DNA of 64,000 nucleotides, taken from positions 1,680,280 to 1,744,279 of the forward strand of contig WLWQ01000001.1 of assembly GCA_012103535.1 (NCBI GenBank). Reading direction: 5' to 3'. The notes beneath the pieces were generated by a model that ran no database searches, had not been told where the DNA came from, and saw only the letters and a list, made by a program, of their open reading frames with translations. Both the position numbers and the translations under genes were made by a program. This stretch comes from Pseudomonadales bacterium (GTDB lineage Bacteria > Pseudomonadota > Gammaproteobacteria > Pseudomonadales > Pseudohongiellaceae). Shown here piece by piece: positions 1 through 11,416 of the stretch (position 1 is the first letter of the stretch; the number at the start of each line of letters is the position of its first letter).

Positions 1-92
1 AACGTGTATTGATTATTCAGCTCGCCAGCTATAGTTGATTTCTCTGATACGTGAGGCGCTAAAATGACGGTATACATGCGTTCTGTATTCAT
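1..92 (-). CDS. rplW: 50S ribosomal protein L23, N-terminal part (cut by window edge)
   Basis: The reverse strand from 92 reads [18 protein letters not shown], the conserved start of ribosomal protein L23, which binds 23S rRNA near the peptide exit tunnel and docks trigger factor and SRP. Only 30 codons lie inside the window. The ATG overlaps the rplD stop codon by 4 nt (ATGA at 92-89), so translation is probably coupled to rplD. It is the fourth gene of the S10 operon in the usual order rpsJ-rplC-rplD-rplW. Confidence 0.93.
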   Translation of the reverse strand, partial: MNTERMYTVILAPHVSEKSTIAGELNNQYT

Positions 93-712
93 GACAGCAT
101 CTCCTCCACTTTCTTAAGCGCTGGTACCGTGATCAACACCTTCTCAAAATCAATAAGGCTCACTGGATCCAGTCCGGAGACATCCAATGCATCTACTTTG
201 TGAAGGTTTCTTGCGGCGAGATAAAGATTTTTTTCGATTTGATCTGAAACAATTAGGACGTTGTCTAGATCGAATTCTTTGAGCTTGCTTACCAAGTCTT
301 TTGTTTTGTGAGATTCGACTGTGAATTCATTAACGACAATCAGTCGGTCTTGTCGGATAAGTTCGGAGAGAATGCATTGCATCGCTCCGCGGTACATTTT
401 CTTATTTAGTTTTTTACTATGGTCTTGCGGTTTTGCGGCGAACGTTACACCACCTGAACGCCAAATTGGGCTACGAATGGTGCCTGCACGTGCGCGGCCA
501 GTTCCCTTTTGACGCCACGGTTTGCGTCCACCACCACGCACTTCAGAACGGGTTTTCTGTTTAACAGAACCCTGGCGTGCGCCAGCTAAATAAGTAACAA
601 CAGTTTGATGAACCAAAGGTTCGTTATATTCACGACCAAACGATTCATCTGATAAGGAGATTTTTTCTTTGCCGGCTTTTTTCTTTCCAGGTAAGGCTAA
701 AGCTAATTCCAT
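89..712 (-). CDS. rplD: 50S ribosomal protein L4
   Basis: Encodes a 207-residue L4. The extended internal loop is visible around residues 45-90 ([19 protein letters not shown], then GTGRARAG), the segment that reaches into the exit tunnel. Length matches the family (about 200). It lies 2 nt downstream of rplC and overlaps rplW by 4 nt. In E. coli, L4 represses the S10 operon through the leader upstream of rpsJ; whether that holds here is inference, because the leader here is short (about 85 nt from the predicted promoter). Confidence 0.97.
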   Translation of the reverse strand: MELALALPGKKKAGKEKISLSDESFGREYNEPLVHQTVVTYLAGARQGSVKQKTRSEVRGGGRKPWRQKGTGRARAGTIRSPIWRSGGVTFAAKPQDHSKKLNKKMYRGAMQCILSELIRQDRLIVVNEFTVESHKTKDLVSKLKEFDLDNVLIVSDQIEKNLYLAARNLHKVDALDVSGLDPVSLIDFEKVLITVPALKKVEEMLS

Positions 713-714
713 GC

Positions 715-1356
715 TTAGTTACCTCTCACTTTGATTGCCGGCTTAACGATGACGCTTGAACCTGTTGCTCCGGGTACGGCGCCTTTGATAAGTAGTAGAT
801 TGTTTTCAGTGTCTACTTGTACGACTTCGAGTGACTGGACAGTATTGCGAACATTTCCCATCTGTCCTGCCATCTTCTTGCCTTTCCAAACTTTTCCTGG
901 AGTCTGACATTGTCCAATGGATCCAGGCGCACGGTGAGAAATGGAGTTACCGTGTGTTGCGTCCTGCATCGTGAAGTTATGACGTTTAACGCCACCCTGA
1001 AATCCCTTACCTTTTGATGTACCAGTTACATCGACTTTTTGCCCAGCTTCAAAGCGATCAACTTTGATCTCGCTGCCTAATTCAATTTCTTCAAGATCAG
1101 TCGTTCGGAATTCCCAAAGACCATCACCTGCTTCAGTCTTAGCTTTGGCAAAATGGCCTGCAGCCGCTTTGCTCACACGAGAAGTTTTACGCGCGCCGGC
1201 AGTTACCTGGATCGCACTGTAACCATCCGATTCTTGTGTTTTGATCTGAGTTACGCGGTTTGGCTGAACTTCGACAACTGTCACAGGGACAGAGTTGCCT
1301 TCTTCAGTGAAAACGCGGGTCATGCCGCTCTTTCGACCGACTAATCCTATAGACAT
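715..1356 (-). CDS. rplC: 50S ribosomal protein L3
   Basis: Encodes a 213-residue L3 starting [16 protein letters not shown]. The conserved segment [13 protein letters not shown] and the methylatable-Gln region (near [15 protein letters not shown]) are present. L3 is one of the two assembly initiators of the 50S subunit, and its loop contacts the peptidyl transferase centre. It follows rpsJ after a 169-nt spacer, longer than in E. coli, which contains a small hairpin (TTTCCC/GGGAAA near 1424-1440) and no ORF. Confidence 0.97.
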   Translation of the reverse strand: MSIGLVGRKSGMTRVFTEEGNSVPVTVVEVQPNRVTQIKTQESDGYSAIQVTAGARKTSRVSKAAAGHFAKAKTEAGDGLWEFRTTDLEEIELGSEIKVDRFEAGQKVDVTGTSKGKGFQGGVKRHNFTMQDATHGNSISHRAPGSIGQCQTPGKVWKGKKMAGQMGNVRNTVQSLEVVQVDTENNLLLIKGAVPGATGSSVIVKPAIKVRGN

Positions 1357-1525
1357 TTTTTATAAACCTCATCGTGCAAGGGGCTGAAACCCGCTATGGC
1401 CACTGACGTGTTGCACTCATGCTTTCCCGCAATGGGAAATTTGGATATTCCAGTACTCCAAAACTTTGTCAGAAAGGGCAACGAGGACTGAAATGCTCTA
1501 TTGCCTGGCTATATTTTTTATTGAT

Positions 1526-1837
<312 letters not shown>

Positions 1838-1928
1838 CTACGTAAAACTCCAAAAAAATCGTTATTAAAGAACAAGTTACCGCAATCTTTCCTGGCGCTG
1901 GTTTTTCAAACGCCAAAAAAGGATGCGA

Positions 1929-1957
1929 ATTTTAGTTGTCTTGACCTTTTAAGTCAA
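1929..1957 (-). promoter_or_regulatory. Sigma70-type promoter of the S10 operon
   Basis: On the minus strand there is TTGACT (-35), exactly 17 nt, then TAAAAT (-10), close to consensus and correctly spaced. Transcription would start near 1922, giving a leader of about 85 nt before the rpsJ ATG. The -35 and spacer also form a small palindrome (CTTGAC/GTCAAG). Confidence 0.75.
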
Positions 1958-2088
1958 GCTATTTAGTGCCCTGAAAGCCCCAAAAACACTAGCTTTCGGG
2001 GGATTTTGCTCTCTTTGAAAAACCGAAAATAAATTACCTTTAATTCCCGCAATATTCATAGGAAAACCCTTGTTCAGAGATCGACAAT

Positions 2089-2220
2089 CGGCGTTAGTGG
2101 GCTCATCCGCGAGCCGCGCCGTTCCACGGCTCCCTCTTTGCGAAAAGCAGCCTCCCCGTGGGAGTCTGTTTTCTGCGTTCGGCGCAGGGCTCTTTATTGC
2201 GGATGAGCCCATTAACGCCG
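2089..2220. repeat. Large imperfect inverted repeat with nested hairpins
   Basis: The outer arms are 2089-2110 and 2199-2220 and match at 21 of 22 positions as an inverted repeat. Pairing continues inward (GAGCCGCGCC against GGCGCAGGGCTC). The centre contains further short stems, for example CTCCC/GGGAG around the 2150s-2160s. The arrangement resembles a folded repeat element (BIME- or MITE-like) rather than a terminator, since no T-run follows. Whether it recurs elsewhere in the genome cannot be seen from this window. Confidence 0.6.
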
Positions 2221-2309
2221 CTTGCTCGGTTAAGACTGGAGGAGTGGAGAGTAAGCCGCGCTTTGTCGCGGCTCGTGTCCGTCTAATTTTCAAGGTTGTA
2301 CATACTAAA

Positions 2310-2332
2310 TCGAAGGGAGCGATCTCGAGCAG
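2310..2332. repeat. 23-bp duplicate, copy near tufA
   Basis: This sequence (TCGAAGGGAGCG, then ATCTCGAGCAG) is identical to 19441-19463. Each copy lies just beyond the terminator downstream of a tuf gene. A second short similarity (CAGCCGCTGCGTCCC at 2487-2501, 13 of 15 identical to 19461-19475) suggests the two sites once matched over a longer stretch and that about 155 bp separate the halves here. Confidence 0.65.
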
Positions 2333-2505
2333 CGAGCGGCCGACAATTGCTCCTGCATTGTCGGCATACCGTCCGTCCTTGGACATAAAAAGCTTTGGAT
2401 CGAGGTAAAATTATTTTTGGAGTGGGGAGTTTACTGAAGTAAATGACCCGCTCCGAAAATGATTTTAACGAAGAGCCAGAGCTTTGCAGCCGCTGCGTCC
2501 CAACG

Positions 2506-2545
2506 AAAAAAGCCGGAGTATTGCTCAGCAATACTCCGGCTTTTT
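2506..2545 (-). terminator. Rho-independent terminator downstream of tufA
   Basis: A perfect 14-bp stem (2511-2524 with 2528-2541), a 3-nt loop and T-runs on both strands lie 15 nt beyond the tufA stop codon. It ends the str operon. The A and T flanks would let it work in both directions. Confidence 0.92.
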
Positions 2546-2559
2546 GAAACAGAGCCAAA

Positions 2560-3750
2560 TTATTCGATAATTTTAGCTACTACACCAGCGCCAACGGTTC
2601 TTCCGCCTTCGCGGATAGCGAAGCGAAGTCCCTCATCCATCGCAATAGGAGCAATAAGGCTAACCTCCATCTTGATGTTGTCTCCGGGCATAACCATTTC
2701 TACGCCTTCAGGCATTTCAACTGCACCAGTTACGTCAGTAGTACGGAAGTAAAACTGGGGACGATAGTTAGAAAAGAATGGGGTATGACGTCCACCTTCG
2801 TCTTTGCTTAAGATATAAACCTCAGCTTCGAACTTCGTATGCGGTGTAATCGATCCTGGCTTGGCCAATACCTGACCGCGCTCTACTTCTTCTCGCTTGG
2901 TGCCACGTAACAGAACACCAACGTTCTCACCTGCGCGGCCTTCATCGAGAAGCTTTCTGAACATCTCAACTCCAGTACAGGTAGTCTTCTCAGTATCTTT
3001 GATACCGATGATCTCCATCTCTTCACCGACAGTGATAATGCCTCTTTCAACACGACCAGTCACAACCGTACCGCGACCGGAAATCGAGAACACGTCTTCG
3101 ATTGGCATCAAGAATGGCTTCTCAACATCACGCTCTGGCTCAGGAATGTAAGAGTCCAGAGTCTCAACCAGCTTCTGTACCGCGGGAGAACCGATATCGG
3201 ACTCGTCACCTTCCAAGGCTTTAAGGGCTGAACCAATAATGATTGGCGTGTCATCACCCGGGAATTCGTACTGGTCTAACAGCTCGCGAATCTCCATCTC
3301 AACCAGCTCTAGCAGTTCTTCATCATCGACCATGTCGGCCTTATTCATGAAGACCACGATATAAGGCACACCAACCTGGCGTGACAAGAGAATGTGCTCA
3401 CGAGTCTGTGGCATGGGGCCGTCTGCTGCCGATACCACCAGAATCGCTCCGTCCATTTGTGCGGCACCGGTGATCATGTTCTTCACATAGTCGGCGTGGC
3501 CGGGACAGTCTACGTGGGCGTAGTGACGGTTCGGCGAATCGTATTCAACGTGTGAAGTAGCAATCGTGATTCCACGCTCTTTCTCTTCCGGCGCATTATC
3601 AATCTGATCAAAGTCGCGCATCTCGCCACCGTAGGCTTCCGCACACACCTTAGTCAGCGCAGCCGTTAACGTCGTCTTACCATGGTCAACGTGACCAATT
3701 GTGCCAACGTTTACGTGTACCTTCGTTCTTTCAAATTTTTCCTTCGCCAC
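2560..3750 (-). CDS. tufA: Elongation factor Tu, copy A
   Basis: Encodes 396-residue EF-Tu, the GTPase that delivers aminoacyl-tRNA to the ribosome. Visible motifs are the P-loop GHVDHGKTT (about residues 18-26), [12 protein letters not shown] (G3), NKAD (G4) and SALKALEG (G5), followed by domains 2 and 3. It is the last gene of the str operon, 32 nt after fusA. From 2705 to 3751 the DNA is identical to tufB (19685-20731). The last 145 bp at the 3' end carry about 33 mismatches, almost all synonymous. The protein differs from tufB only near the C terminus (MEVSLIAP against MNVELIAP, and VVAKIIE against VVSKIIE). Confidence 0.98.
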   Translation of the reverse strand: MAKEKFERTKVHVNVGTIGHVDHGKTTLTAALTKVCAEAYGGEMRDFDQIDNAPEEKERGITIATSHVEYDSPNRHYAHVDCPGHADYVKNMITGAAQMDGAILVVSAADGPMPQTREHILLSRQVGVPYIVVFMNKADMVDDEELLELVEMEIRELLDQYEFPGDDTPIIIGSALKALEGDESDIGSPAVQKLVETLDSYIPEPERDVEKPFLMPIEDVFSISGRGTVVTGRVERGIITVGEEMEIIGIKDTEKTTCTGVEMFRKLLDEGRAGENVGVLLRGTKREEVERGQVLAKPGSITPHTKFEAEVYILSKDEGGRHTPFFSNYRPQFYFRTTDVTGAVEMPEGVEMVMPGDNIKMEVSLIAPIAMDEGLRFAIREGGRTVGAGVVAKIIE

Positions 3751-3782
3751 TGTTTTGTCCTCTCTTTTCTCTCTCTGTTTTA

Positions 3783-5879
3783 CTAACCAGCAGTGTTATC
3801 AATAATCGAATCAGCAATATTGCCAGGCACTTCAGCATATTTTTCAAATTCCATTGTGTAGGTTGCACGACCCTGAGTTGCTGAACGCAAGTCCGTGGCA
3901 TAGCCAAACATTTCTGATAATGGAACTTCAGCATTAATGACTTTACCCATTGCACTGTCTTCCATTCCACCAACCATGCCGCGGCGGCGGTTCAAATCAC
4001 CCATTACATCTCCCATGTATTCTTCAGGAGTCACTACTTCGACTGCCATCATGGGTTCTAGTAAGGCAGGGTCCGCCTCTAAAGCTCCTTTTTTAAGGGC
4101 CATCGATCCAGCAATCTTGAAAGCCATTTCACTGGAATCCACATCGTGGAAGGAACCATCGTAAAGAGTTACCTTCATTGCTAATAACGGATAGCCTGCC
4201 AAACAACCGTTCTGCATTTGTTCCTGAACACCTTTGTCTACTGCAGGAATGTATTCCCTAGGAACAATACCGCCGACGATTTCATTTACAAATTCATATT
4301 CGGCATCGGGATCGAGCGGTTCTAAGCGCAGCCATACGTGACCATACTGACCACGACCACCAGATTGCTTGACATGTTTGCCTTCAATCTCAACTTGTTT
4401 CTTAATAGTTTCACGATAGGCCACCTGAGGCTTACCAATGTTAGCTTCAACGGAGAATTCACGCCGCATTCTGTCAACGAGAACATCCAGGTGCAGCTCA
4501 CCCATACCTGAAATAATAGTCTGGCCGGATTCTTCATCGGACTCGACTCGGAATGATGGATCTTCTTGAGCGAGTTTGCCCAATGCGATACTCATCTTTT
4601 CCTGGTCAGCTGTGCTCTTTGGCTCTACCGCAACAGAAATTACTGGCTCTGGAAAATCCATTTTCTCCAGGGTTACGATATTGTTCGGATCGCACAAAGT
4701 TTCACCGGTGGTGACATCCTTTAGGCCGATAGCCGCTGCAATATCACCTGCCATTACTTCTTTGATCTCTTCACGTGAATTTGAGTGCATTTGCACCATT
4801 CGGCCAACGCGTTCTTTCTTATGCTCAAGCGGGTTATAAACCGTGTCTCCAGAATTCAAGGTTCCAGAATAAACTCGGAAGAAGGTTAATGTGCCTACGT
4901 AGGGATCGGTTGCAATCTTAAAAGCGAGTGAAGCAAAGGGTGCTTCGTCATCCGCCGGGCAGGTAGTTGCAGTGCCATCTTCTTTAGTGCCTTCGATCGC
5001 CTTCACTTCCGTTGGCGCTGGCATATAATCGATGACCGCATCTAGTACTGCTTGCACACCTTTGTTCTTAAAGGCTGATCCGCAAAGAACCGGCACGATT
5101 TCATTCGCTAGCGTACGCTGACGAATCGCGGCCATAATTTCTTCTTCGCTGAGCTCTCCACCTTCGAGATATTTTTCCATCACTTCTTCGTTGGCTTCAG
5201 CAACTGCTTCAAGCATATGCTCGCGCCATTCATTACAAAGCGATTGCAAGTCTTCAGGAATATTCTGATATTCGAAAGACGTGCCCTGGTCATCTTCACT
5301 CCAGATAATTGACTTCATTTTTACCAGGTCGATGACGCCTTTAAATTCGTCTTCCGCACCAATAGCCAGTTGCAATGGCACAGCATTGGCACCCAGTCGA
5401 TCTTTCATCTGTTCCACAACCATCAGAAAGTCTGCGCCAGCACGGTCCATCTTGTTGACGAATACCATGCGAGGTACTTCATAACGATTAGCTTGACGCC
5501 AAACTGTCTCTGTTTGCGGCTGCACACCTGAAGAAGCACAAAGAACTACCACGGCTCCATCGAGCACGCGCAATGACCGCTCTACTTCAATCGTGAAATC
5601 AACGTGTCCCGGTGTGTCGATGATATTAATACGATGTTCATCGTACTGTTGGTCCATGCCATTCCAGAAACAAGTAGTCGCTGCAGAAGTGATGGTAATA
5701 CCACGTTCCTGCTCTTGCTCCATCCAGTCCATGACAGCGGCACCATCGTGCACTTCACCGATCTTGTGAGAAATACCTGTGTAGAACAAAACGCGCTCAG
5801 TCGTCGTTGTTTTGCCAGCATCAACGTGTGCGGCAATTCCAATGTTTCTATAACGACTCAGGGGGTGTTTTCTAGCCAC
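3783..5879 (-). CDS. fusA: Elongation factor G
   Basis: Encodes EF-G, the translocation and ribosome-recycling GTPase. Motifs include the P-loop [33 protein letters not shown], and domains IV and V in the C-terminal third ([26 protein letters not shown]). I prefer the GTG at 5879 (protein [18 protein letters not shown], 698 residues). It matches the family N terminus MARxxPxxRYRNIGI and has AAGGG upstream; the ATG at 5897 would add six residues. It lies 28 nt after rpsG and 32 nt before tufA. Confidence 0.97.
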   Translation of the reverse strand: MARKHPLSRYRNIGIAAHVDAGKTTTTERVLFYTGISHKIGEVHDGAAVMDWMEQEQERGITITSAATTCFWNGMDQQYDEHRINIIDTPGHVDFTIEVERSLRVLDGAVVVLCASSGVQPQTETVWRQANRYEVPRMVFVNKMDRAGADFLMVVEQMKDRLGANAVPLQLAIGAEDEFKGVIDLVKMKSIIWSEDDQGTSFEYQNIPEDLQSLCNEWREHMLEAVAEANEEVMEKYLEGGELSEEEIMAAIRQRTLANEIVPVLCGSAFKNKGVQAVLDAVIDYMPAPTEVKAIEGTKEDGTATTCPADDEAPFASLAFKIATDPYVGTLTFFRVYSGTLNSGDTVYNPLEHKKERVGRMVQMHSNSREEIKEVMAGDIAAAIGLKDVTTGETLCDPNNIVTLEKMDFPEPVISVAVEPKSTADQEKMSIALGKLAQEDPSFRVESDEESGQTIISGMGELHLDVLVDRMRREFSVEANIGKPQVAYRETIKKQVEIEGKHVKQSGGRGQYGHVWLRLEPLDPDAEYEFVNEIVGGIVPREYIPAVDKGVQEQMQNGCLAGYPLLAMKVTLYDGSFHDVDSSEMAFKIAGSMALKKGALEADPALLEPMMAVEVVTPEEYMGDVMGDLNRRRGMVGGMEDSAMGKVINAEVPLSEMFGYATDLRSATQGRATYTMEFEKYAEVPGNIADSIIDNTAG

Positions 5880-5907
5880 AGCTATACCCTTAAACAAACA
5901 AAATTAG

Positions 5908-6378
5908 TTAAAAACGATAATGTGAAAAGGCACGGTTGGCTTCGGCCATTCTGTGCACGTCTTCGCGCTTTTTAACTGCACTTCCGCGCCCTTCCGCAGC
6001 GTCAGCAATTTCACCAGCTAAACGCAGCGCCATAGATTTTTCGCCACGGGACCGGGAATGCTCAACCAACCAGCGCATTGCCAGAGCATTGCGACGCTCA
6101 GCGCGAACTTCCACCGGGACTTGATAGGTTGCACCACCCACGCGACGAGACTTAACCTCGACCATGGGAGCGATACTATCTAAGGCTTTTTCGAATGCTT
6201 CTAAGGGATCGGAACCGGTTTTCTCAGCTACTGTATCCAAGGCACCGTACACGATCTTTTCGGCAACAGACTTCTTACCGTCGACCATCACGTGGTTCAT
6301 GAATTTAGCTAGGATTTTGCTTCCGAATTTTGGATCTGGCAAAACTTCACGTTTCGCCACTACTCTACGTCTGGGCAT
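5908..6378 (-). CDS. rpsG: 30S ribosomal protein S7
   Basis: Encodes 156-residue S7, starting [20 protein letters not shown], with the conserved [11 protein letters not shown] and [15 protein letters not shown] segments. S7 nucleates folding of the 3' major domain of 16S rRNA. In E. coli it represses the str operon by binding the rpsL-rpsG intercistronic RNA. Here that spacer is 235 nt, about twice the E. coli length, and is rich in stems. Confidence 0.97.
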   Translation of the reverse strand: MPRRRVVAKREVLPDPKFGSKILAKFMNHVMVDGKKSVAEKIVYGALDTVAEKTGSDPLEAFEKALDSIAPMVEVKSRRVGGATYQVPVEVRAERRNALAMRWLVEHSRSRGEKSMALRLAGEIADAAEGRGSAVKKREDVHRMAEANRAFSHYRF

Positions 6379-6613
6379 GTGCGACCTCTATGTTTATTCA
6401 GGTTGATCCAGGATTCACTTTTTAGAGTTAGTTAACTACAAACCACTAACCAACACCTGGCCTTACTCAATCTCATCGTTATGTTTTGAGAGCTACGATG
6501 AGCCGCGCAATCCTTGCGCTTGTATTTAGCTCTAATTTGTTCCGAAAAACCGGTGCTTCTAACTAGCTATGTTGCACCGCTATCAACGGATAATGACCGC
6601 AAATGTTAGCGGG
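6379..6613 (-). promoter_or_regulatory. rpsL-rpsG intercistronic RNA, candidate S7-binding control region
   Basis: No ORF lies in these 235 nt. There are competing stems: CTCATCGT/ACGATGAG at 6472-6479 and 6495-6502, GAGCTA/TAGCTC around 6489-6531, and a GCGCAA/TTGCGC hairpin near 6505-6519. In E. coli the matching spacer binds S7 for translational repression. Assigning that role here rests on position only. Confidence 0.4.
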
Positions 6614-6985
6614 TTATTTTGGACGCTTGGCTCCATACTTGGAGCGACCTTGCTTCCGATCAGATACACCAGAGGTATCAAGGCTGCCACGTACCGTGTG
6701 ATAGCGCACACCTGGCAAGTCCTTAACTCGGCCACCACGTATCAGGACCACGGAGTGTTCCTGTAAATTGTGACCTTCACCACCGATATAAGATGTAACT
6801 TCATAGCCATTTACCAGTCGAACACGGCAAACCTTACGCAGTGCAGAATTAGGCTTCTTCGGTGTTGTGGTATATACCCTGGTGCAGACGCCGCGCTTTT
6901 GCGGGGAACGCTGCAATGCAGGCACGTCACTCTTGGAGACCTTGCTCTTACGGGGCTTACGGACTAATTGGTTAATTGTTGCCAT
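6614..6985 (-). CDS. rpsL: 30S ribosomal protein S12
   Basis: Encodes 123-residue S12, which monitors codon-anticodon pairing at the decoding centre. Conserved [16 protein letters not shown] (around Lys43) and the later [13 protein letters not shown] region (around Lys88) are of wild-type, streptomycin-sensitive form. It is the first gene of the str operon and follows the rpoBC terminator by about 30 nt, so a separate promoter between 6986 and 7088 is likely, although I see no near-consensus one. Confidence 0.97.
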   Translation of the reverse strand: MATINQLVRKPRKSKVSKSDVPALQRSPQKRGVCTRVYTTTPKKPNSALRKVCRVRLVNGYEVTSYIGGEGHNLQEHSVVLIRGGRVKDLPGVRYHTVRGSLDTSGVSDRKQGRSKYGAKRPK

Positions 6986-7016
6986 CTAATTCTCTATATT
7001 CTCTGAGTCTCAACTC

Positions 7017-7048
7017 AAAAAGATGCGAGAGTTTAATTATCTCGCATC
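7017..7048 (-). terminator. Rho-independent terminator downstream of rpoC
   Basis: On the minus strand a 9-bp perfect stem (GATGCGAGA/TCTCGCATC, 7022-7030 with 7040-7048) is followed by TTTTT. It lies about 40 nt beyond the rpoC stop and separates rpoBC from the str operon. Confidence 0.85.
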
Positions 7049-7088
7049 TATGAGTCAACTATTTTTGAGGCTGAATCCCTCTGTTTTT

Positions 7089-10000
7089 CTAGCTTTCAGC
7101 CTGTTCGTTTATTTTCTCGCTGAGAGCTTCACTAAGTGCCGCTTCCACGTCACTGGCCGAAACTTCCAGATCTGATTCTTCCTGACTCGCCTTCTTCCGA
7201 GCCTCGTGATAAGCCAATCCAGTTCCCGCAGGAATAAGACGCCCTACTACCACATTTTCTTTCAAACCACGGAGAAAATCTCGCTTCCCGGTAACTGCCG
7301 CTTCTGTAAGTACTCGCGTAGTTTCCTGGAATGACGCTGCGGAAATAAAAGATTCTGTGGCCAATGAAGCCTTAGTAATGCCCAAGAGCATGCGATCAAA
7401 CTTCGCCGGCTGCTTATCTTCTGCTTCCAGATTGTCATTAATTTCCAAGATCTGCGTATAGGTCAATTGCTCACCCTTAATCAGATTGGAATCGCCAGTT
7501 TGAGTGATCTCAACTTTACGTAGCATCTGACGCACGATTACTTCGATGTGCTTGTCATTTATACGTACGCCTTGCAAGCGATACACATCCTGCACTTCAT
7601 TAACGATGTATTGCGCAAGAGCCTCAACGCCTTTTAAGCGCAGGATATCGTGAGGTGCTGGTGGTCCTTCTGATACGACTTCACCCTTCTCGATATGTTC
7701 ACCTTCGAACACAGTCATGGTGCGCCATTTTGGAATCAACACTTCGTAATGGTCTGACCCATCTATCGGGTTAACCCCATCCTTAGGTGTTATTACTAAC
7801 CTGCGTTTGCCTTTCGTTTCCTTACCAAAGCTAACGGTGCCGGAGATTTCAGCAAGAATCGCTGGCTCCTTCGGTTTACGTGCTTCAAATAAGTCGGCAA
7901 CCCGCGGCAGACCACCCGTGATATCACGAGTTTTCGAACCTTCCTGGGGAATACGGGCAATTACGTCACCGATATTTAGTGCTGCACCATCCTTTAAACC
8001 AATGATCGCATTCGCTGGCAAGTGGTAGTGCGCCGGAACGTTAGTGCCTGGTAAACAAACTTCATTACCCTTCTTGTCGACGACGTTTACTGCTGGACGC
8101 AATTCTTTCGCTGAAGAAGCACGTTCGGCAGGATCGATTACTGAGATACTGGAAAGACCTGTAATTTCATCTGTCTGCTCGCGCACCGTAATGCCTTCTT
8201 CCATGGATTCGAAAGCAACTTTACCCGCCACTTCAGAAACGATCGGGTGAGTATGCGGATCCCAGGTTGCGACAACCTGGCCCGCTTCAACGTCTACTTT
8301 CTTACCAACTGTAATCAGTGCACCGTAGGGAAGTTTGTAACGTTCTCGCTCGCGGCCATTCACGTCATTCACGATTAATTCACCAGAGCGAGACACAACA
8401 ACGAGCTCACCCTTAATGTTCTCTACCGTCTTCATGTTATTGAGGTGAATGGTTCCATTATTCTTCACCTGAACATTGTCGCTAGCAGTAGCACGTGATG
8501 CCGCACCACCGATATGGAACGTCCGCATCGTTAACTGTGTACCCGGCTCACCGATGGATTGAGCAGCGATAACGCCCACTGCTTCACCGACATTAACGAT
8601 ATGTCCGCACGCTAGATCTCGCCCGTAGCATTGACTGCAAATACCGAACCTTGTCTCACAAGTAATTGGTGAACGTACGTGCAACTGATCCACACCGCAG
8701 GTCTCTAAGGTTTCTACCATGCGTTCATTAATCATGGTGCCGGCTTCGGCAATGACATCACCACTATCTTCTTCGATAACATCAGCGGCGAGAACACGAC
8801 CTAGAACACGATCACCTAATGGCGCAATGATGTCGCCACCTTCGATGATTGGGGCCATAGTAAGACCCTGGTCAGTGCCACAGTCATGGCCAGTAACCAC
8901 CAGGTCTTGGGAAATATCAACCAGACGTCGAGTCAGATAACCGGAGTTAGCTGTCTTGAGTGCAGTATCCGCCAAACCCTTTCGAGCACCGTGAGTAGAG
9001 GTAAAGTATTGCGATACGCTCAGGCCTTCACGGAAATTTGCGGTAATAGGCGTTTCGATAATCGATCCATCTGGACGAGCCATCAAACCACGCATACCCG
9101 CCAGCTGACGAATTTGTGCAGGGGAGCCTCGAGCACCGGAATCGGCGTAGACATAAACAGAGTTAAAGGATTCCTGTTGCTCCTCTTTACCCTCTTTATT
9201 AATAACCGGTTCGCTGGAAAGGCCTTCCATCATAGATTTTGCAACGATATCGTTGGCGCGTGACCAGATATCGATAACCTTGTTGTATTTCTCACCCTGG
9301 GTTACGAGTCCAGAAGCGAACTGTGCTTCAATCTCTTCAACTTCTGAGTTGGCCTGACCAATAATGGTTGCCTTCTCATCAGGAATGACGAAGTCGTTAA
9401 CACCAATTGATGAACCAGAACGCGTTGAATAGGCGTAACCGGTATACATGAGCTGGTCAGCAAATATTACAGTCTCTTTCAAACCAACATTTCGATAACA
9501 GGCGTTAAGAATTTGTGAAATTGGCTTCTTCGCCATCTTCTGGTTAACCATTTCAAACGGCAGACCATCAGGAACGATGTTGTAGAGCAATACTCGACCA
9601 ACAGTTGTATCCACAATTCCACTTCTTGTTTCTGTTTCCTTTTCGTCATCAAAGACAGTTTCATTGATTCGTACTTTAATGCGTGCCTGTAGATGAACTT
9701 GACCAGTGTCGTAGGCCCGTTGCACTTCCTTCGCATCGGCAAATACCATGCCTTCGCCCTGTGCATTAACACGGCTGCGCGTCATGTAATACAAACCAAG
9801 CACCACATCTTGAGATGGCACGATAATTGGTTCGCCATTCGCTGGCGCGAGAATATTGTTGGTAGACATCATCAGAGTACGCGCTTCGAGCTGAGCCTCT
9901 AAGGTAAGAGGTACGTGAACCGCCATTTGGTCGCCGTCGAAGTCCGCGTTATAGGCAGCACATACCAGCGGGTGCAATTGAATCGCTTTACCTTCAATTA

Positions 10001-11321
10001 ACACTGGCTCGAATGCCTGAATACCTAAACGGTGCAAAGTAGGTGCACGGTTAAGAAGAACTGGATGCTCGCGAATAACTTCTGCAAGAATATCCCAGAC
10101 TTCAGCCGTTTCCCTTTCCACCATTTTCTTCGCGGCCTTAATAGTCGTTGCAAGTCCGCGTCGCTCTAGTTTGCCAAAGATAAATGGTTTAAATAATTCC
10201 AATGCCATCTTCTTCGGTAATCCACACTGATGTAGCCTAAGAGTAGGACCAACCACAATTACAGAACGGCCAGAATAGTCCACTCGCTTACCGAGCAGGT
10301 TTTGACGGAATCGACCCTGTTTACCTTTGATCATGTCCGCAAGAGACTTCAAAGGACGCTTGTTCGAACCAGTAATAGCTCGACCACGACGGCCGTTGTC
10401 TAGCAATGCGTCTACTGCTTCTTGCAACATACGCTTCTCGTTACGCACGATAATGTCCGGCGCATTGAGATCTAATAGTCGCTTGAGACGATTGTTTCGA
10501 TTGATTACCCGTCGATATAAATCGTTCAAATCAGAAGTTGCGAAGCGACCACCATCCAGAGGCACGAGAGGACGTAAATCAGGCGGGAGCACAGGCAATA
10601 CTATCATCACCATCCATTCTGGCTTGTTGCCAGAATCTACAAATGCTTCAAGTAGCTTGAGGCGCTTGGATAACTTCTTCAACTTCGTTTCAGAATTTGT
10701 TGCCGGAATCTCTTCACGTAAACGTGCAACTTCCGCATCGACATCCATATCTTTCATGAGCGCCTGTACTGCTTCCGCACCCATCTTCGCTTCGAATTCA
10801 TCACTGAATTCTTCCATGGCTTCGTAATACTGCTCGTCAGTCAATAACTGGCCTTTTTCTAATGTCGTCATGCCAGGATCAGTCACGACAAAAGACTCGA
10901 AATAAAGAATGCGCTCGATATCACGAAGAGTCATGTCCAAGAGCAAACCAATTCGAGAAGGCAGTGATTTTAAAAACCAGATGTGAGCCACAGGGCTCGC
11001 TAGTTCGATATGGCCCATGCGATCGCGACGCACTTTTGAGAGCGCTACTTCTACACCGCACTTCTCGCAGATAACACCGCGATGCTTAAGACGCTTGTAC
11101 TTCCCGCAAAGACATTCATAGTCCTTGACTGGACCAAAAATCTTGGCACAGAACAAACCGTCTCGTTCTGGTTTAAACGTTCGATAATTTATTGTTTCTG
11201 GCTTTTTAACCTCACCAAATGACCAGGCTCTGATCATTTCAGGAGAAGCCAGACCTATTCGAATGGAATCAAACTCATCTGATTGTGATTGAGATTTAAG
11301 TAACCCTAGTAGGTCTTTCAT
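7089..11321 (-). CDS. rpoC: DNA-directed RNA polymerase subunit beta'
   Basis: Encodes beta' of RNA polymerase (1,410 residues from the preferred start). The N-terminal zinc site ([19 protein letters not shown]), the catalytic NADFDGDQM loop holding the active-site Mg, the bridge helix region and the second zinc site ([19 protein letters not shown]) are present. The start is the ATG at 11321 ([13 protein letters not shown]), with AGGAAACAG upstream and a match to the E. coli N terminus. A longer frame reaches 11348 but its nine extra residues are not conserved. rpoC follows rpoB by about 95 nt. Confidence 0.98.
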   Translation of the reverse strand: MKDLLGLLKSQSQSDEFDSIRIGLASPEMIRAWSFGEVKKPETINYRTFKPERDGLFCAKIFGPVKDYECLCGKYKRLKHRGVICEKCGVEVALSKVRRDRMGHIELASPVAHIWFLKSLPSRIGLLLDMTLRDIERILYFESFVVTDPGMTTLEKGQLLTDEQYYEAMEEFSDEFEAKMGAEAVQALMKDMDVDAEVARLREEIPATNSETKLKKLSKRLKLLEAFVDSGNKPEWMVMIVLPVLPPDLRPLVPLDGGRFATSDLNDLYRRVINRNNRLKRLLDLNAPDIIVRNEKRMLQEAVDALLDNGRRGRAITGSNKRPLKSLADMIKGKQGRFRQNLLGKRVDYSGRSVIVVGPTLRLHQCGLPKKMALELFKPFIFGKLERRGLATTIKAAKKMVERETAEVWDILAEVIREHPVLLNRAPTLHRLGIQAFEPVLIEGKAIQLHPLVCAAYNADFDGDQMAVHVPLTLEAQLEARTLMMSTNNILAPANGEPIIVPSQDVVLGLYYMTRSRVNAQGEGMVFADAKEVQRAYDTGQVHLQARIKVRINETVFDDEKETETRSGIVDTTVGRVLLYNIVPDGLPFEMVNQKMAKKPISQILNACYRNVGLKETVIFADQLMYTGYAYSTRSGSSIGVNDFVIPDEKATIIGQANSEVEEIEAQFASGLVTQGEKYNKVIDIWSRANDIVAKSMMEGLSSEPVINKEGKEEQQESFNSVYVYADSGARGSPAQIRQLAGMRGLMARPDGSIIETPITANFREGLSVSQYFTSTHGARKGLADTALKTANSGYLTRRLVDISQDLVVTGHDCGTDQGLTMAPIIEGGDIIAPLGDRVLGRVLAADVIEEDSGDVIAEAGTMINERMVETLETCGVDQLHVRSPITCETRFGICSQCYGRDLACGHIVNVGEAVGVIAAQSIGEPGTQLTMRTFHIGGAASRATASDNVQVKNNGTIHLNNMKTVENIKGELVVVSRSGELIVNDVNGRERERYKLPYGALITVGKKVDVEAGQVVATWDPHTHPIVSEVAGKVAFESMEEGITVREQTDEITGLSSISVIDPAERASSAKELRPAVNVVDKKGNEVCLPGTNVPAHYHLPANAIIGLKDGAALNIGDVIARIPQEGSKTRDITGGLPRVADLFEARKPKEPAILAEISGTVSFGKETKGKRRLVITPKDGVNPIDGSDHYEVLIPKWRTMTVFEGEHIEKGEVVSEGPPAPHDILRLKGVEALAQYIVNEVQDVYRLQGVRINDKHIEVIVRQMLRKVEITQTGDSNLIKGEQLTYTQILEINDNLEAEDKQPAKFDRMLLGITKASLATESFISAASFQETTRVLTEAAVTGKRDFLRGLKENVVVGRLIPAGTGLAYHEARKKASQEESDLEVSASDVEAALSEALSEKINEQAES

Positions 11322-11416
11322 TCTGTTTCCTCTCCAGCTCCATTCCAAAAGGAATGAAGCCTAAAAAATTAATGTCACTTTCAAAAAAAGACTCAAATGC
11401 GATATCCGCAATTGAA

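Larger units (their letters stand above)
1958..2505. other. Long structured non-coding region between tufA and rpsJ
   Basis: The roughly 720-bp gap between tufA and rpsJ has no credible gene. ORFs on both strands here follow the palindromes and resemble no family I know. Besides the S10 promoter and the tufA terminator it holds a large inverted repeat (2089-2220, listed separately). It also holds a perfect 9-bp stem hairpin at 2339-2365 (GCCGACAAT/ATTGTCGGC), a further long hairpin at about 2419-2454 (GGAGTGGG/CCCGCTCC with an inner TTTACT/AGTAAA stem), and a 23-bp sequence shared with the region beyond tufB. Confidence 0.6.

Noticed and set aside
1949..2558. Possible small genes in both directions between rpsJ and tufA
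   Set aside because: These frames run through inverted repeats and the terminator, have odd composition and no ribosome sites, and match no family I know.
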